Positions 46,676 through 55,548 are shown, counted from the stretch's first letter. The stretch: DNA of 57,007 nucleotides from Anaerolineales bacterium (GCA_020059485.1 JAGVCA010000015.1:1-57007), one strand, 5' to 3'. A program made the numbers and translations. The notes: generated by a model not told the origin, from the letters alone.

Positions 46676-47849
46676 GCTCGAGATCAGACCCGCAGTGGTC
46701 ATCCCCGGTCACCTGATCGGGCAGGTGCGCGCCAAACTGGCGTATGTCGATGAGCGCATCTCCGGCGCTGAGATCCATCTGGACGGGACACTCGTCACTC
46801 TCTCGCTGCGGCAGGCAGTTGAGGCGGATGGTTTGTCTGTGATCGAACAGCGCGTGCAGCATGTGGTCAATGAGATGGCCCGCGGCGCGATCCAGCCCAA
46901 GGTCGAGGTGTTGGAGGACTTCTCCGGCCGGCCGGTCTATTATCAGCAGGACCCGATGCAGGAACTGCTGGCCCGCGGCGAGGTGCACGAGGAGGAGACC
47001 GGCATGTTTATTCTCGGGCCGCTGGTCACCCGGCTGGTGGATTTCTTTGAGAGCCGCTTCCTGATGCTGGCAGATGAGTTCGAAGCCAAACCATACCGCT
47101 TCCCGACCCTGATCTCAGCCCGGATGCTCGACCGGGTGGATTATTTCAGCGCATTCCCGCACTCGCTGACCTTTGCGACTCACCTGCGCGAGGACCTGGA
47201 GATCATCAACCGTTTTGCCGCCGAGACTGAATATGTCGATGATGGGCTGAATGCCCCGTCGGAGTTCTTCTCCCGCATCCAGGCGCTGCTGTCGCCGGCG
47301 GTGTGCTACCATCTGTATTTCTCGCTGGCCGATCACCCGCTCCCAGATGGCAAGCTGATCGCTACTGCGGTTGGGAATTGCTTCCGCTATGAATCGACGA
47401 ATCTGACCTCGCTTGAACGGTTGTGGGACTTCACCATGCGGGAGGTGATCTTCGTCGGGCCGAAGGATTTTGTGCTGGAGAACCGCGAACGCTCGCGCCT
47501 GTTCATGCAGAAGATTTTTGAGGAGATCGGGTTGGTTTACCATGTCGAGACCGCCAACGACCCCTTCTTTGTCGGGGAATTCCGCAAGCAGGCCGCCTTC
47601 CAGACCGCTTTCCAACTGAAGTACGAGATCCGGGCTGCGCTGCCCTTCAAAGGCAGCACATTGGCGGTCGGTTCGTACAACTACCACCAGAACTTCTTTG
47701 GCCGCCATCTTAATATCACTTTGCCGGATGGCGAGCCGATCCACACCGGCTGCACCGCCTTCGGGCTGGAACGGATGGTATACGCTTTCCTGGCCCAGTT
47801 CGGTTTTGATCAGGCCAAATGGCCGGCCGTAGTGCGGGAGTGGAAGTAA
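46665..47849 (+). CDS. Amino acid:[carrier protein] ligase (class II aaRS-like)
   Basis: Relative of the catalytic core of atypical seryl-tRNA synthetases, 394 residues, lacking a tRNA-binding arm. In characterised aa:CP ligases an amino acid (Gly or Ala) is activated with ATP and transferred to the phosphopantetheine of a small carrier protein. Supporting features: the putative zinc ligands Cys214 (SPAVCYH), Glu243 (CFRYES, class II motif 2 with an R-x-E pattern) and Cys363 (HTGCTAFG), plus GLERM at 367-371 as class II motif 3. The N-terminal part, about residues 1-110, is extra and of unknown role. The preceding gene is a carrier protein with an 11-base overlap, which strongly supports the assignment. 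Confidence 0.85.
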   Translation: MAHKLEIRPAVVIPGHLIGQVRAKLAYVDERISGAEIHLDGTLVTLSLRQAVEADGLSVIEQRVQHVVNEMARGAIQPKVEVLEDFSGRPVYYQQDPMQELLARGEVHEEETGMFILGPLVTRLVDFFESRFLMLADEFEAKPYRFPTLISARMLDRVDYFSAFPHSLTFATHLREDLEIINRFAAETEYVDDGLNAPSEFFSRIQALLSPAVCYHLYFSLADHPLPDGKLIATAVGNCFRYESTNLTSLERLWDFTMREVIFVGPKDFVLENRERSRLFMQKIFEEIGLVYHVETANDPFFVGEFRKQAAFQTAFQLKYEIRAALPFKGSTLAVGSYNYHQNFFGRHLNITLPDGEPIHTGCTAFGLERMVYAFLAQFGFDQAKWPAVVREWK

Positions 47850-48361
47850 TGACCGGGAAGGAACAGGTCGTGTACCGCAGCGGTACCGAGACGGATTTTC
47901 CAGTGATCGCCGGCTTTTATGAAAAACTGGACCAGCACTTCCGGGAACTGGACCTCGGGCTGCCCCAGCCGGAGGATGTCGGTCAGGCCTGGCTGGACTC
48001 CTTCGCCCGCACCTATGGCAAGTTCTCGATGGTCCATATTGCCGAATTGGATGGCGAGGTGGTCGGTTTCATGCTCTCGCGCATTAAGCGCGTCCCGCCA
48101 TATTGGGGCGGGGTGATGGTCGGTACGTTGTCGGATATGTGGATCGAGAAACAAGGCCGCCGGCTGGGCATTGGCCGGAAGCTCTCGGAACTGGCCCTGG
48201 ACTGGCTGCGCCAGCAAGAGGTACACTCGATCGAGATCCAGGTGCTGGCCCACAACGACCCATCCTGGAACCTGTACGAGAGCATGGGCTTCAAACTGGA
48301 ACTGCGGCAGGCGCGCCTGCTGTGGGACGATTACGATAAGTATCAGGATGAAAGAGGTTAA
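47849..48361 (+). CDS. GNAT-family N-acyltransferase
   Basis: Acyltransferase of 170 residues. The acyl-donor loop is RRLGIGRKL near residues 106-114, with VLAHNDPSWNLYESMGFK as the C-terminal part of the fold. It overlaps the aa:CP ligase stop by one base (TAATG). In this setting the natural donor may be an aminoacyl-carrier rather than acetyl-CoA, since GNAT-fold enzymes are known that accept aminoacyl donors (Fem-type and aminoacyl-tRNA users). Acetyl-CoA remains the simplest alternative. Confidence 0.86.
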   Translation: MTGKEQVVYRSGTETDFPVIAGFYEKLDQHFRELDLGLPQPEDVGQAWLDSFARTYGKFSMVHIAELDGEVVGFMLSRIKRVPPYWGGVMVGTLSDMWIEKQGRRLGIGRKLSELALDWLRQQEVHSIEIQVLAHNDPSWNLYESMGFKLELRQARLLWDDYDKYQDERG

Positions 48362-49130
48362 CCGCCAGCAGGTGATCGACTGCCTTGAGCAGGTGGGGCT
48401 GCGGGCCGGGGATGGGGCCCTGGTGCATTCTGCCCTGCAATTCCTCGGCCGGCCGCAGGACGGCGTGGGGATGTATTTCGATGCGTTGGACGCGGTCCTT
48501 GGATTGCAGACTGATTCTCCCGCCGGGACGCTGGCCGCGCCGGTTTTCAATTTTAGCTTTGCGCGCGGTGAGGCCTATGACCCTGCTGCCGCCCCGGCAA
48601 TGGGGATGGGCGCATTTTCCGAGTGGGTGCGGCAGCATCCTGAAGCCCGGCGCACCCCCCACCCGATGCAGTCCTTCAGCTTGATCGGCAAATATGCTGC
48701 TGCCCTGGCCGCGCTCGATACCCCCTCCGCTTTTGACGATGGATCGGCCGTGGACCGGATGCTTGATCTCGATTTCAAGATCGTGCTGCTTGGTGCCGAT
48801 ATCCAGGCGGTTTCGCTGCTGCATTACAGCGAACAGCGGGTCGGGGTGCCCTACCGGTACTGGAAGAATTTTTCCGGCAAGGTGCGCCGCGCTGGCAGTT
48901 GGCAGGAAGCCGTCTACCGGATGTATGTTCGCGATATGGCCATCGATGCCCGCCTGGAGATCCACGAGATCCAGACCACTCTGGCGGCCAGAGGACTGTG
49001 GCGTTCCGCCTCCCTCAATTACGGGCAGATCTCAGCCTGCCGGATGTGCGATTTTGTCGAAACCGCCAGCGATCTGCTGTCCGCCGACCCATGGCGGTTT
49101 GTCACCAACCGGCCGCGGGGTGAGCGATGA
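48348..49130 (+). CDS. AAC(3)-family N-acyltransferase
   Basis: Protein of 260 residues of the antibiotic N-acetyltransferase AAC(3)/FrbF family: GDGALVHSALQFLGRPQDGVG, GTLAAPVFNF, AMGMGAFSEWVRQHPEARRTPHPMQSF split across the active site with the His-Pro pair, and GADIQAVSLLHYSEQ. Members inside glycan loci modify amino sugars; resistance is unlikely here given the operon. The ATG lies within the end of the GNAT gene (14-base overlap) and the 3' end overlaps DUF4910 by 4 bases. Confidence 0.87.
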   Translation: MKEVNRQQVIDCLEQVGLRAGDGALVHSALQFLGRPQDGVGMYFDALDAVLGLQTDSPAGTLAAPVFNFSFARGEAYDPAAAPAMGMGAFSEWVRQHPEARRTPHPMQSFSLIGKYAAALAALDTPSAFDDGSAVDRMLDLDFKIVLLGADIQAVSLLHYSEQRVGVPYRYWKNFSGKVRRAGSWQEAVYRMYVRDMAIDARLEIHEIQTTLAARGLWRSASLNYGQISACRMCDFVETASDLLSADPWRFVTNRPRGER

Positions 49131-50467
49131 GCAGCATGATGGAACTGATCCAAGAGCTGTGGTACCTGGCGCGCGAACTGGTCTCGGATGAGTACGACCA
49201 GGCGCTCTACCGGCTGGCGGATGAAGTGCCGATGACGATCCATGAATACCCGACCGGGATGCCGGCCTGGACGTGGACGGTGCCGGAGAAATGGACCTGC
49301 CGCCAGGCCTATCTGGAAACCCTGGACGGGCGCCGGATCATCGACCGGAACGAGCACCCGCTGCATGTCGTCTCGTATTCGCTGCCGTTTGAAGGCGTAG
49401 TCAGCCGCGAGGAACTGCTCGACCACCTGCATGTCCACCCGGACAACCCGGACTGGATCCCGTTCGTGTTCAAGTATTACCAGCGCGATTGGGGGCTGTG
49501 CCTGCCCGGCTCGGTGCGCGACCTGCTGGACGAAGACCGCTACCGGGTGGTGATCGATACCGTCTTTGAACCGGGGACGCTGAAGGTTGGTGAGGTGATC
49601 GTGCCGGGTGAACTTGAGGAGAGTTTCATGCTGGCGGCCCATCTGTGCCACCCGGCAATGGTCAATGATGACCTGAGTGGTGTGGTGGTCGGCCTGGATG
49701 CCATGCGCCAGCTGCTGGCCGGCCCAAAACCGCGCTACACTTACCGTTTCCTGGTCCTGCCGGAAACGATCGGCTCGGTGGCGTATCTGAGCCAGAATGA
49801 GGATCTGATCCCAACCATGGCGGGCGGTTTGTTCCTGGAGATGCTCGGCAATGATTCCGGCCTGGCTTTGCAGCAGTCCTTCCAGCCGGAGAGTCAGGCT
49901 GACCGGGCGCTGATCGCCGGGCTGCGCGGGGCGGTGCCGGATGCCTATGTCGGACCGTACCGCACGATCATCAACAATGATGAACGGCAGTTCAATGCGC
50001 CTGGGGTGCGGGTGCCGATGCTGTCGCTTTCGAGAGTGGAGCGCCCGGAACTGACCGAGAGCATGTACCGCCCATACCCGGAATATCACTCCAGCGCCGA
50101 CACGCCGGAGATCGTCAGCCAGGCCCGGCTGGAGGATGGCCGTCAGGCGGTGCTGGTGATGCTGGCCGCCTTCGACCGGAATGAGTATGTCGTTAACCGG
50201 TTCAAGGGGGAGGTGTTTGCGTCCGGCCACGGGATCTGGATCGATTACCACACCAACCCGGAGGGCCACCGCAACCTGTTCCAGATCATGGAACGCTGTG
50301 ATGGCAGCCGGACCATGGCTGATATCGCTCTGGAATTGGGGATCTCTTTCCAGGCAGTCTGGGAGATCGTCTCCCGCTTTGTCGAGAAGGACCTGGCAGC
50401 CTTCAGCCGCATACCACAACCCACTGACCCACCCCGCCGGGCGGGGTTGAACCGGAATTTAATATGA
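49127..50467 (+). CDS. DUF4910 aminopeptidase-like protein with C-terminal winged helix
   Basis: Protein of 446 residues with an M28-like zinc peptidase fold. AAHLCHPAMVNDDLSGVVV holds likely metal ligands (His and Asp), LPETIGSVAYL has a glutamate in the catalytic position, and EYHSSADTPE supplies the last His/Asp pair. Residues about 370-435 are a small winged helix (LFQIMERCDGSRTMADIALELG). DUF4910 proteins occur in glycan loci with unknown substrates. As part of the carrier-protein cassette it may cleave or transfer an aminoacyl group or trim a peptide-like sugar substituent. It is coupled to both neighbours by 4-base overlaps. Confidence 0.82.
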   Translation: MSSMMELIQELWYLARELVSDEYDQALYRLADEVPMTIHEYPTGMPAWTWTVPEKWTCRQAYLETLDGRRIIDRNEHPLHVVSYSLPFEGVVSREELLDHLHVHPDNPDWIPFVFKYYQRDWGLCLPGSVRDLLDEDRYRVVIDTVFEPGTLKVGEVIVPGELEESFMLAAHLCHPAMVNDDLSGVVVGLDAMRQLLAGPKPRYTYRFLVLPETIGSVAYLSQNEDLIPTMAGGLFLEMLGNDSGLALQQSFQPESQADRALIAGLRGAVPDAYVGPYRTIINNDERQFNAPGVRVPMLSLSRVERPELTESMYRPYPEYHSSADTPEIVSQARLEDGRQAVLVMLAAFDRNEYVVNRFKGEVFASGHGIWIDYHTNPEGHRNLFQIMERCDGSRTMADIALELGISFQAVWEIVSRFVEKDLAAFSRIPQPTDPPRRAGLNRNLI

Positions 50468-51315
50468 AAGATGCCCTGATGGATCTTGCCCGCCTGGGCC
50501 GCTGGCGGCTGCGCCGTCTGAAAATGCGCCTGCAGGGGAGGTCGGCCGCCGCACCGGTATTGTTTGCCAATTCTTTCCCCAAATCCGGCACACATTTGCT
50601 GACCCAGGTGCTGGCCGGCTTTACCACGCTGGGGCCGTTCGTGCAGTCGGGTCTCCCGGCGGTCACGATGTTCGACGGGGCGGACGGCAGAGCGCTGGCC
50701 CGCGAAAGCCTGCTGACGCGCATCGACCGCCTCAGGCCGGGTGATATCGCCTATGGGCACCTGCATGCGGATAACGCGATCGTGGAAGCACTATGCCAGC
50801 CGGGGATGGCACCATACTTTGTCTTGCGCGACCCGCGCGATGTCGTCGTTTCGCATGTGTTCTACGTGGCCGAACTGGAACCGAACCATGTCCTCCACCA
50901 GCACTATGCCGGATTGACCGATTTCGGGGCACAGCTCAAGACCAGCATCCTCGGCTTGCCGCAAGCTGAGTTTGACTTCCCGGATATCGGCCAGAGGTTT
51001 GCGCCATATTTCGGCTGGCTGGACCGGCGGGAGGTGCTGGTTTTGCATTATGAGGACCTGATCTCCGACCAGCGCGCCGCCCTGAGGCGCATCCTGGGGC
51101 ATGCCATCCAGCGCGGGTTCGAGTATTCCGGCGATCTGGATGCCGCTGTGGACCGGCTGGCCGGGTTCATCGATCCTGGCAAGTCGCCGACCTTCAGGCA
51201 GGGGCGGTCCGGCGGGTGGCGGCAGCATTTCACTCCCGAGCACACCGACTTATTCAAACAGGTGGCCGGAGACCTGCTGATCCGGCTGGGCTACGAGGAA
51301 GGCCGCGACTGGTGA
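50464..51315 (+). CDS. PAPS-dependent sulfotransferase
   Basis: Second intact sulfotransferase, 283 residues, with FPKSGTHLL at 38-46 (5'-phosphosulfate loop) and RDPRDVVVSH at 122-131 (3'-phosphate site), and a tail FRQGRSGGWRQHFT typical of the Sulfotransfer_1 family. It differs strongly from the enzyme at 35947, so a different acceptor position is likely. The start overlaps the DUF4910 stop and the stop overlaps the next start by 4 bases (GTGA). Confidence 0.92.
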   Translation: MKDALMDLARLGRWRLRRLKMRLQGRSAAAPVLFANSFPKSGTHLLTQVLAGFTTLGPFVQSGLPAVTMFDGADGRALARESLLTRIDRLRPGDIAYGHLHADNAIVEALCQPGMAPYFVLRDPRDVVVSHVFYVAELEPNHVLHQHYAGLTDFGAQLKTSILGLPQAEFDFPDIGQRFAPYFGWLDRREVLVLHYEDLISDQRAALRRILGHAIQRGFEYSGDLDAAVDRLAGFIDPGKSPTFRQGRSGGWRQHFTPEHTDLFKQVAGDLLIRLGYEEGRDW

Positions 51316-52250
51316 GCGCGCCAGGGATCTCGGTCGTCATCCGGGCGTTCAATGAGGCTGCCTACATCGGCCGGCTGCTCAAGGGCATCCGCAAGCAGAC
51401 CGTGCCGGATGTCGAGGTGGTGGTGGTCGATTCCGGCTCGACCGATGAAACCGCCAATATCGCCCGCTCGTACGACGCCCGGGTGGTGGAGATCCTGCCG
51501 GAAGAATTCACCTTTGGCCGGTCGCTCAACCGTGGGATTGCCGCGGCCACCCGGCCGCTGGTGGTGATCGTCAGCGCACACTGCTACCCGGTCTATCCGG
51601 ATTGGCTGGAGAAACTGGTCGAGCCGCTGCAGGACCCGCAGGTGGCGGTCAGCTACGGCAAGCAGCGCGGCGGCGAAACCAACCAGTATTCCGAGCACCA
51701 GTGGTTCCGCCAGTATTTCCCGGAATATTCGATCGCCCGGCAGGCGCACCCGTATTGCCACAATGCCAACGCCGCCATCCGCCGCAGCCTGTGGGAACAG
51801 CACCCGTACAACGAGCAGGTCACTGGCCTGGAGGATCTGGACTGGGGCAGCTGGGCTTTCAGCCAGGGGTACACGATTGCCTACACCGCCGACGCCGAGA
51901 TCATCCACCTGCACGACGAGCGGCCGCGCCAGGTCTTCAACCGTTACCGGCGCGAGGCGATCGCCATGAAGCAGATCCTGCCCGAGAGCCGGTTCAACCT
52001 GTGGCATTTCGTACGCCTTACGGTTGGAAAAATCTTCTCTGACCTGGTGCAAGCCCGGCGGGAGGGCGTGCTCGCCCGGCAGTTCGGCAGTATCCTGTGG
52101 TTCCGGGTGATGCAGTATTGGGGCACCTACCGCGGCTACCGCTACGCCGGCAAGGTCGATTTCGGACTGCACCAGCGCTTCTATTACCCGCCCGGCATTC
52201 TCTCGGAGAAGAAACCGGCCCGCCGCGAGATCGACCCGATCGAGTATTAG
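51312..52250 (+). CDS. GT2 glycosyltransferase
   Basis: GT-A enzyme of 312 residues starting on GTG 51312. Motifs: ISVVIRAFNEAAYI, VVVDSGSTDET, FTFGRSLNRGIAAA, then NANAAIRRSLW and TGLEDLDWGSWAF, a layout seen in rhamnosyl- and related transferases of O-antigen and capsule loci. The expected DXD position reads VSAHCYP, where an acidic residue is absent. This occurs in several GT2 subfamilies, but metal dependence is uncertain. Confidence 0.88.
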   Translation: MSAPGISVVIRAFNEAAYIGRLLKGIRKQTVPDVEVVVVDSGSTDETANIARSYDARVVEILPEEFTFGRSLNRGIAAATRPLVVIVSAHCYPVYPDWLEKLVEPLQDPQVAVSYGKQRGGETNQYSEHQWFRQYFPEYSIARQAHPYCHNANAAIRRSLWEQHPYNEQVTGLEDLDWGSWAFSQGYTIAYTADAEIIHLHDERPRQVFNRYRREAIAMKQILPESRFNLWHFVRLTVGKIFSDLVQARREGVLARQFGSILWFRVMQYWGTYRGYRYAGKVDFGLHQRFYYPPGILSEKKPARREIDPIEY

Positions 52251-52251
52251 C

Positions 52252-52986
52252 ATGGAGTACAATCAATCCGAGATGAACACAAGCCGTGATCCTGGATTTC
52301 CGCGCATCGTCGCGCTGGTGCCGATGCGGCACGATTCCGTGCGCGTCCCCGGCAAGAATTACCGGCCGATCGCCGGGAAGCCGCTGTACGCCCATATCAT
52401 CGAGACCCTGCTGGCCTGCCCGGAGATCGCCGAGATCGTGGTCGATACGGACAGCCCGGTGATCCTATCCGGGCTGCGGCAAGACTACCCGGCCGTGCGG
52501 GTGATCGAGCGCCCGGCACACCTGCGGGACGGGATGATCCCGATGAATGAGATCCTGCTGTACGATACCAGCCAGGCGCCGGCGGACCTGTATCTGCAGA
52601 CGCATTCGACCAACCCGCTGCTGCGGTCCCAAACCGTCTCGCGGGCGATCGCGGCGTTTCTCGATCAGCAAGACATGCACGATTCGCTGTTCTCGGTCAC
52701 TCGCTGGCAGACCCGGCTGTACTGGCGGGATGGATCGGCGGTCAATCACAACCCGGACGAACTGCTCCGCACCCAGGACCTGCCGCCGATCTATGAGGAG
52801 AACTCGTGCCTTTACCTGTTCACCCGGGAGAAGCTGGCCGCCCGCAACCACCGCCTGGGCGACTCCCCGCTGATGTTCGAGATCGAGGCCGATGAGGCCT
52901 GGGATATTGACGAAGAACTGGATTTCACCATCGCCGACCTGATGCTTACCCGGCGGCTGGCGGAGGATCGAAGAGAGGAAACCTGA
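52252..52986 (+). CDS. Acylneuraminate-type cytidylyltransferase
   Basis: Third nucleotidyltransferase in the locus, 244 residues. VALVPMRHDSVRVPGKNYRPI is a variant of the CMP-sugar synthetase signature (the more usual form has I-P-A-R at the first four positions). TDSPVIL and LQTHSTNPLLR follow, where the usual RPT is replaced by HST, and DIDEELDF holds the metal-binding aspartates. ATG 52273 is an alternative start. It is coupled to the hydroxyacid dehydrogenase gene by a one-base overlap. The substrate probably differs from that of the enzyme at 41731. Confidence 0.83.
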   Translation: MEYNQSEMNTSRDPGFPRIVALVPMRHDSVRVPGKNYRPIAGKPLYAHIIETLLACPEIAEIVVDTDSPVILSGLRQDYPAVRVIERPAHLRDGMIPMNEILLYDTSQAPADLYLQTHSTNPLLRSQTVSRAIAAFLDQQDMHDSLFSVTRWQTRLYWRDGSAVNHNPDELLRTQDLPPIYEENSCLYLFTREKLAARNHRLGDSPLMFEIEADEAWDIDEELDFTIADLMLTRRLAEDRREET

Positions 52987-53963
52987 TGACCGAAAAATTG
53001 CGCGTGTTATTCTCCGCCCCGTACATGCTGCCCTTCCTGGACCGGTTCCGCCCGGTGCTGGCACATTACGGCATCGAGGTGATCGCCGCCGAGGTCAGCG
53101 AGCGGCTGGAGGAAGACGACATCCTGGCGTATGCCGGCCAGTTTGACGGGACCGTGTGCGGCGACGATCGCTACACCGCCCGAGTGATCGAAGCCTGCCG
53201 GCCGCGGCTGAAGGTGATCTCCAAGTGGGGCACCGGGATCGATTCGATCGACAAGGCTGCCGCCGAGAGGCTGGGCGTGATGGTCGGGAACACGCCGAAT
53301 GCCTTCACTCTGCCGGTGGCGGACAGTGTGCTGGGCTATATCCTGGCGTTTGCCCGCCGCCTGCCGTGGATGGACGACGCCATGAAGGCCGGCACCTGGG
53401 AGAAGATCCCCGGGCGTTCGCTGGCGGAAAGCACCCTGGGCGTGATCGGGGTTGGCAACATCGGCAAAGCGGTCATCCGGCGGGCGCGGGCCTTCGGGAT
53501 GGAACTGCTCGGCAACGACATCATCCCGATCCCGCACGATTTCACGATCGAGATGGGCGTGGAGATGACCTCGCTGGAGGACCTGCTGGCCCGGTCGGAT
53601 TATGTCAGCGTGAACTGCGACCTGAACCCGACCAGCGTCCGGCTGATGAATGCCCGCACGCTGGGCTTGATGAAGCCGACCGCCGTGCTGGTGAACGCCG
53701 CCCGCGGGCCGATCGTGGAGGAGCAGGCTTTGATCGCGGCGCTGCAGGGCGGGCAGATCGCCGGGGCGGCGCTGGATGTGTTCGAATTCGAGCCGCTGCC
53801 CCCGGACAGCCCGCTGCGCCGGATGGAGAACGTCATGCTGGCGCCGCACAATTCCAATTCCAGCCCGATGGCCTGGGAACGGGTGCACTGGAACACGCTG
53901 CGCAACCTGCTGATCGGCCTGGGCCTCCCGGTGGATGATTTTGGGCCGGAGAAGTTTGAATAG
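52986..53963 (+). CDS. D-2-hydroxyacid dehydrogenase
   Basis: NAD-dependent dehydrogenase of 325 residues related to phosphoglycerate dehydrogenase (SerA). Motifs: STLGVIGVGNIGKAVIRRA as cofactor site, VSVNCDLNPTS, VLVNAARGPIVEEQAL with the catalytic arginine, a glutamate in FEFEPLP, and APHNSNSS with the catalytic histidine. It is encoded between a cytidylyltransferase and an SDR, so it may oxidise or make a three-carbon acid such as a glycerate or lactate substituent of the glycan. This role is inferred from position only. Confidence 0.88.
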   Translation: MTEKLRVLFSAPYMLPFLDRFRPVLAHYGIEVIAAEVSERLEEDDILAYAGQFDGTVCGDDRYTARVIEACRPRLKVISKWGTGIDSIDKAAAERLGVMVGNTPNAFTLPVADSVLGYILAFARRLPWMDDAMKAGTWEKIPGRSLAESTLGVIGVGNIGKAVIRRARAFGMELLGNDIIPIPHDFTIEMGVEMTSLEDLLARSDYVSVNCDLNPTSVRLMNARTLGLMKPTAVLVNAARGPIVEEQALIAALQGGQIAGAALDVFEFEPLPPDSPLRRMENVMLAPHNSNSSPMAWERVHWNTLRNLLIGLGLPVDDFGPEKFE

Positions 53964-53972
53964 AGGAGTGAG

Positions 53973-54734
53973 ATGGACGCTGCTAACAGAAGTGTATTGA
54001 TCACCGGGGCCAACGGCGGGATCGGCCGGGCGACGGTGCTGGAGTTCGCCCGCCACGGCTGGCAGGTGATCGGCGTCGACCGCCAGGCGGTCAGTTTTGA
54101 GTTCCCGGAGAACGGGCTGTTCATCCAGACGGACATCTCAAAAGCCGAGAATGTGGCCAAACTGTTCCGGCAGGTGGGGGAGAGCTACCCCCGGCTGGAT
54201 GCACTGGTCAACAATGCCGCCATCCAGGTGGCCAAGCCGCTGATCCAGACCAGCCTGGAGGAGTGGGACGACCTGATGGCGATCAACCTGCGGGCGGTGT
54301 TCTATTCGGTCAAGGTGGCTTACCCGCTGCTGAAGGCCGCCCAGGGCGCGATCGTGAACGTCTCGTCGGTGCATGCGGTCGCCACTTCGGCGGATATCGC
54401 CTCGTACGCCGCCAGCAAGGGCGCGCTGGTGGCCCTGACCCGGGCAATGGCGATCGAGTTTGCCGCCGACCATGTGCGGGTGAACGCGATCCTGCCCGGG
54501 GCGGTGGATACCCCGATGCTGGAGGCCGGATTGTCGCGCGGGCATGTGGTTGGCAGTACGATGGATGACCGCAAGGCAGACCTGGCCCGCAAGCATGTCA
54601 TCGGGCGGGTCGGCACCCCGGCGGAGATCGCCAAGGCGATCGTGTTCCTGGCGGATAACGAGCAGTCGTCGTTTATGACCGGGCATCCGCTGATCGTGGA
54701 CGGCGGGGCGACCATCCGCCTGAGCACGGAGTGA
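53973..54734 (+). CDS. Classical SDR oxidoreductase
   Basis: NAD(P)-dependent reductase of 253 residues: ITGANGGIGRATV cofactor motif, LVNNAAIQ, VNVSSVHAVA with the catalytic serine, and YAASKGAL with Tyr and Lys, plus the usual SSFMTGHPLIVDGG end. GAGGAG is 4 bases before the ATG. The substrate is unknown; it is a second SDR of the same type as the one at 40892 but not a close copy. Confidence 0.88.
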   Translation: MDAANRSVLITGANGGIGRATVLEFARHGWQVIGVDRQAVSFEFPENGLFIQTDISKAENVAKLFRQVGESYPRLDALVNNAAIQVAKPLIQTSLEEWDDLMAINLRAVFYSVKVAYPLLKAAQGAIVNVSSVHAVATSADIASYAASKGALVALTRAMAIEFAADHVRVNAILPGAVDTPMLEAGLSRGHVVGSTMDDRKADLARKHVIGRVGTPAEIAKAIVFLADNEQSSFMTGHPLIVDGGATIRLSTE

Positions 54735-54738
54735 CCTG

Positions 54739-55548
54739 GTGCGGAACTCGCTGAAACGCATGACGCCGCAGCCGGTGTGGGATGCCGCCCGGAAATTGTA
54801 TTTTGCCGGCAAGTACGCCGCCGAGTGGCCGAGCGCGACCTTCCACCCCTGGCGGCGGGACTCGATCCGCAAGCTGGCGCAGTATAAGGACATCCACCGG
54901 GGCGACCGGTGCGTGATCATCGGGAACGGCCCAAGCCTGAAACAGACCGACGTGAGCAAGATCCGGGATGAGGTCACCTTCGGCATGAATCGGATCTACC
55001 TGGCCTTCCCGGAGTGGGGCTTTGAGACCAGTTACTTCGTCTCGATCAACGACCTGGTGATCGAGCAGTGCGCCGAAGATATCCGGGCGCTGGCGATGCC
55101 CAAGTTCCTGTCGTGGCACTCGCACCCGCACATCACCCCGACCGAGGATACCCACTTCCTGCACACGACCTATTACGACCCGAAGTTTGCGCGGGATGTG
55201 CGCGGCCGGGTGTGGGAGGGCGCGACGGTGACGTATGTCGCCATGCAGCTGGCTTTTTATATGGGCTTCCAGCAGGTCGTGCTGATCGGGGTGGACCATT
55301 CCTTCAAGGCCAAGGGCGAGCCGAACAAGACGGTCGTTTCGGAGGGGGACGACGAATCGCACTTCGACCCGAAATACTTCGGCAAGGGTTTCCGCTGGCA
55401 GTTACCGGACCTGGAGACCTCGGAGCTGGCTTACCGCCGGGCGCGCCAGGTTTACGAGCAGGCCGGGCGGCAGATCGTGGATGCGACCGTCGGCGGGCAG
55501 CTGGAGGTGTTTAAGAAGGTGGGATTTGATGAGGTGTTTGGGAGGTGA
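54739..55548 (+). CDS. DUF115/Maf-like protein, candidate nonulosonate transferase
   Basis: Protein of 269 residues starting on GTG. CVIIGNGPSLKQTDVSKI and VTFGMNRIYL are typical of the DUF115 (Maf core/MptE-like) family, with GATVTYVAMQLAFYMGFQQVVLIGVDHSF as the conserved second half, split over a helix and a strand. Maf proteins transfer pseudaminic or legionaminic acid to flagellin; stand-alone DUF115 proteins in glycan loci are thought to act on nonulosonates. No flagellar gene is seen here. A 58-base near copy of its 3' end follows at 55723. Confidence 0.78.
   Translation: MRNSLKRMTPQPVWDAARKLYFAGKYAAEWPSATFHPWRRDSIRKLAQYKDIHRGDRCVIIGNGPSLKQTDVSKIRDEVTFGMNRIYLAFPEWGFETSYFVSINDLVIEQCAEDIRALAMPKFLSWHSHPHITPTEDTHFLHTTYYDPKFARDVRGRVWEGATVTYVAMQLAFYMGFQQVVLIGVDHSFKAKGEPNKTVVSEGDDESHFDPKYFGKGFRWQLPDLETSELAYRRARQVYEQAGRQIVDATVGGQLEVFKKVGFDEVFGR

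Noticed and set aside
48348-49130. Antibiotic-resistance gene reading of the AAC(3)-family protein
   Set aside because: Coupled position within the carrier-protein cassette and amino-sugar context favours a biosynthetic acyltransferase.
52252-52273. Leaderless promoter TACAAT before ATG 52273
   Set aside because: TACAAT here lies inside a tightly packed operon and the upstream ATG at 52252 is equally possible; likely coincidence.
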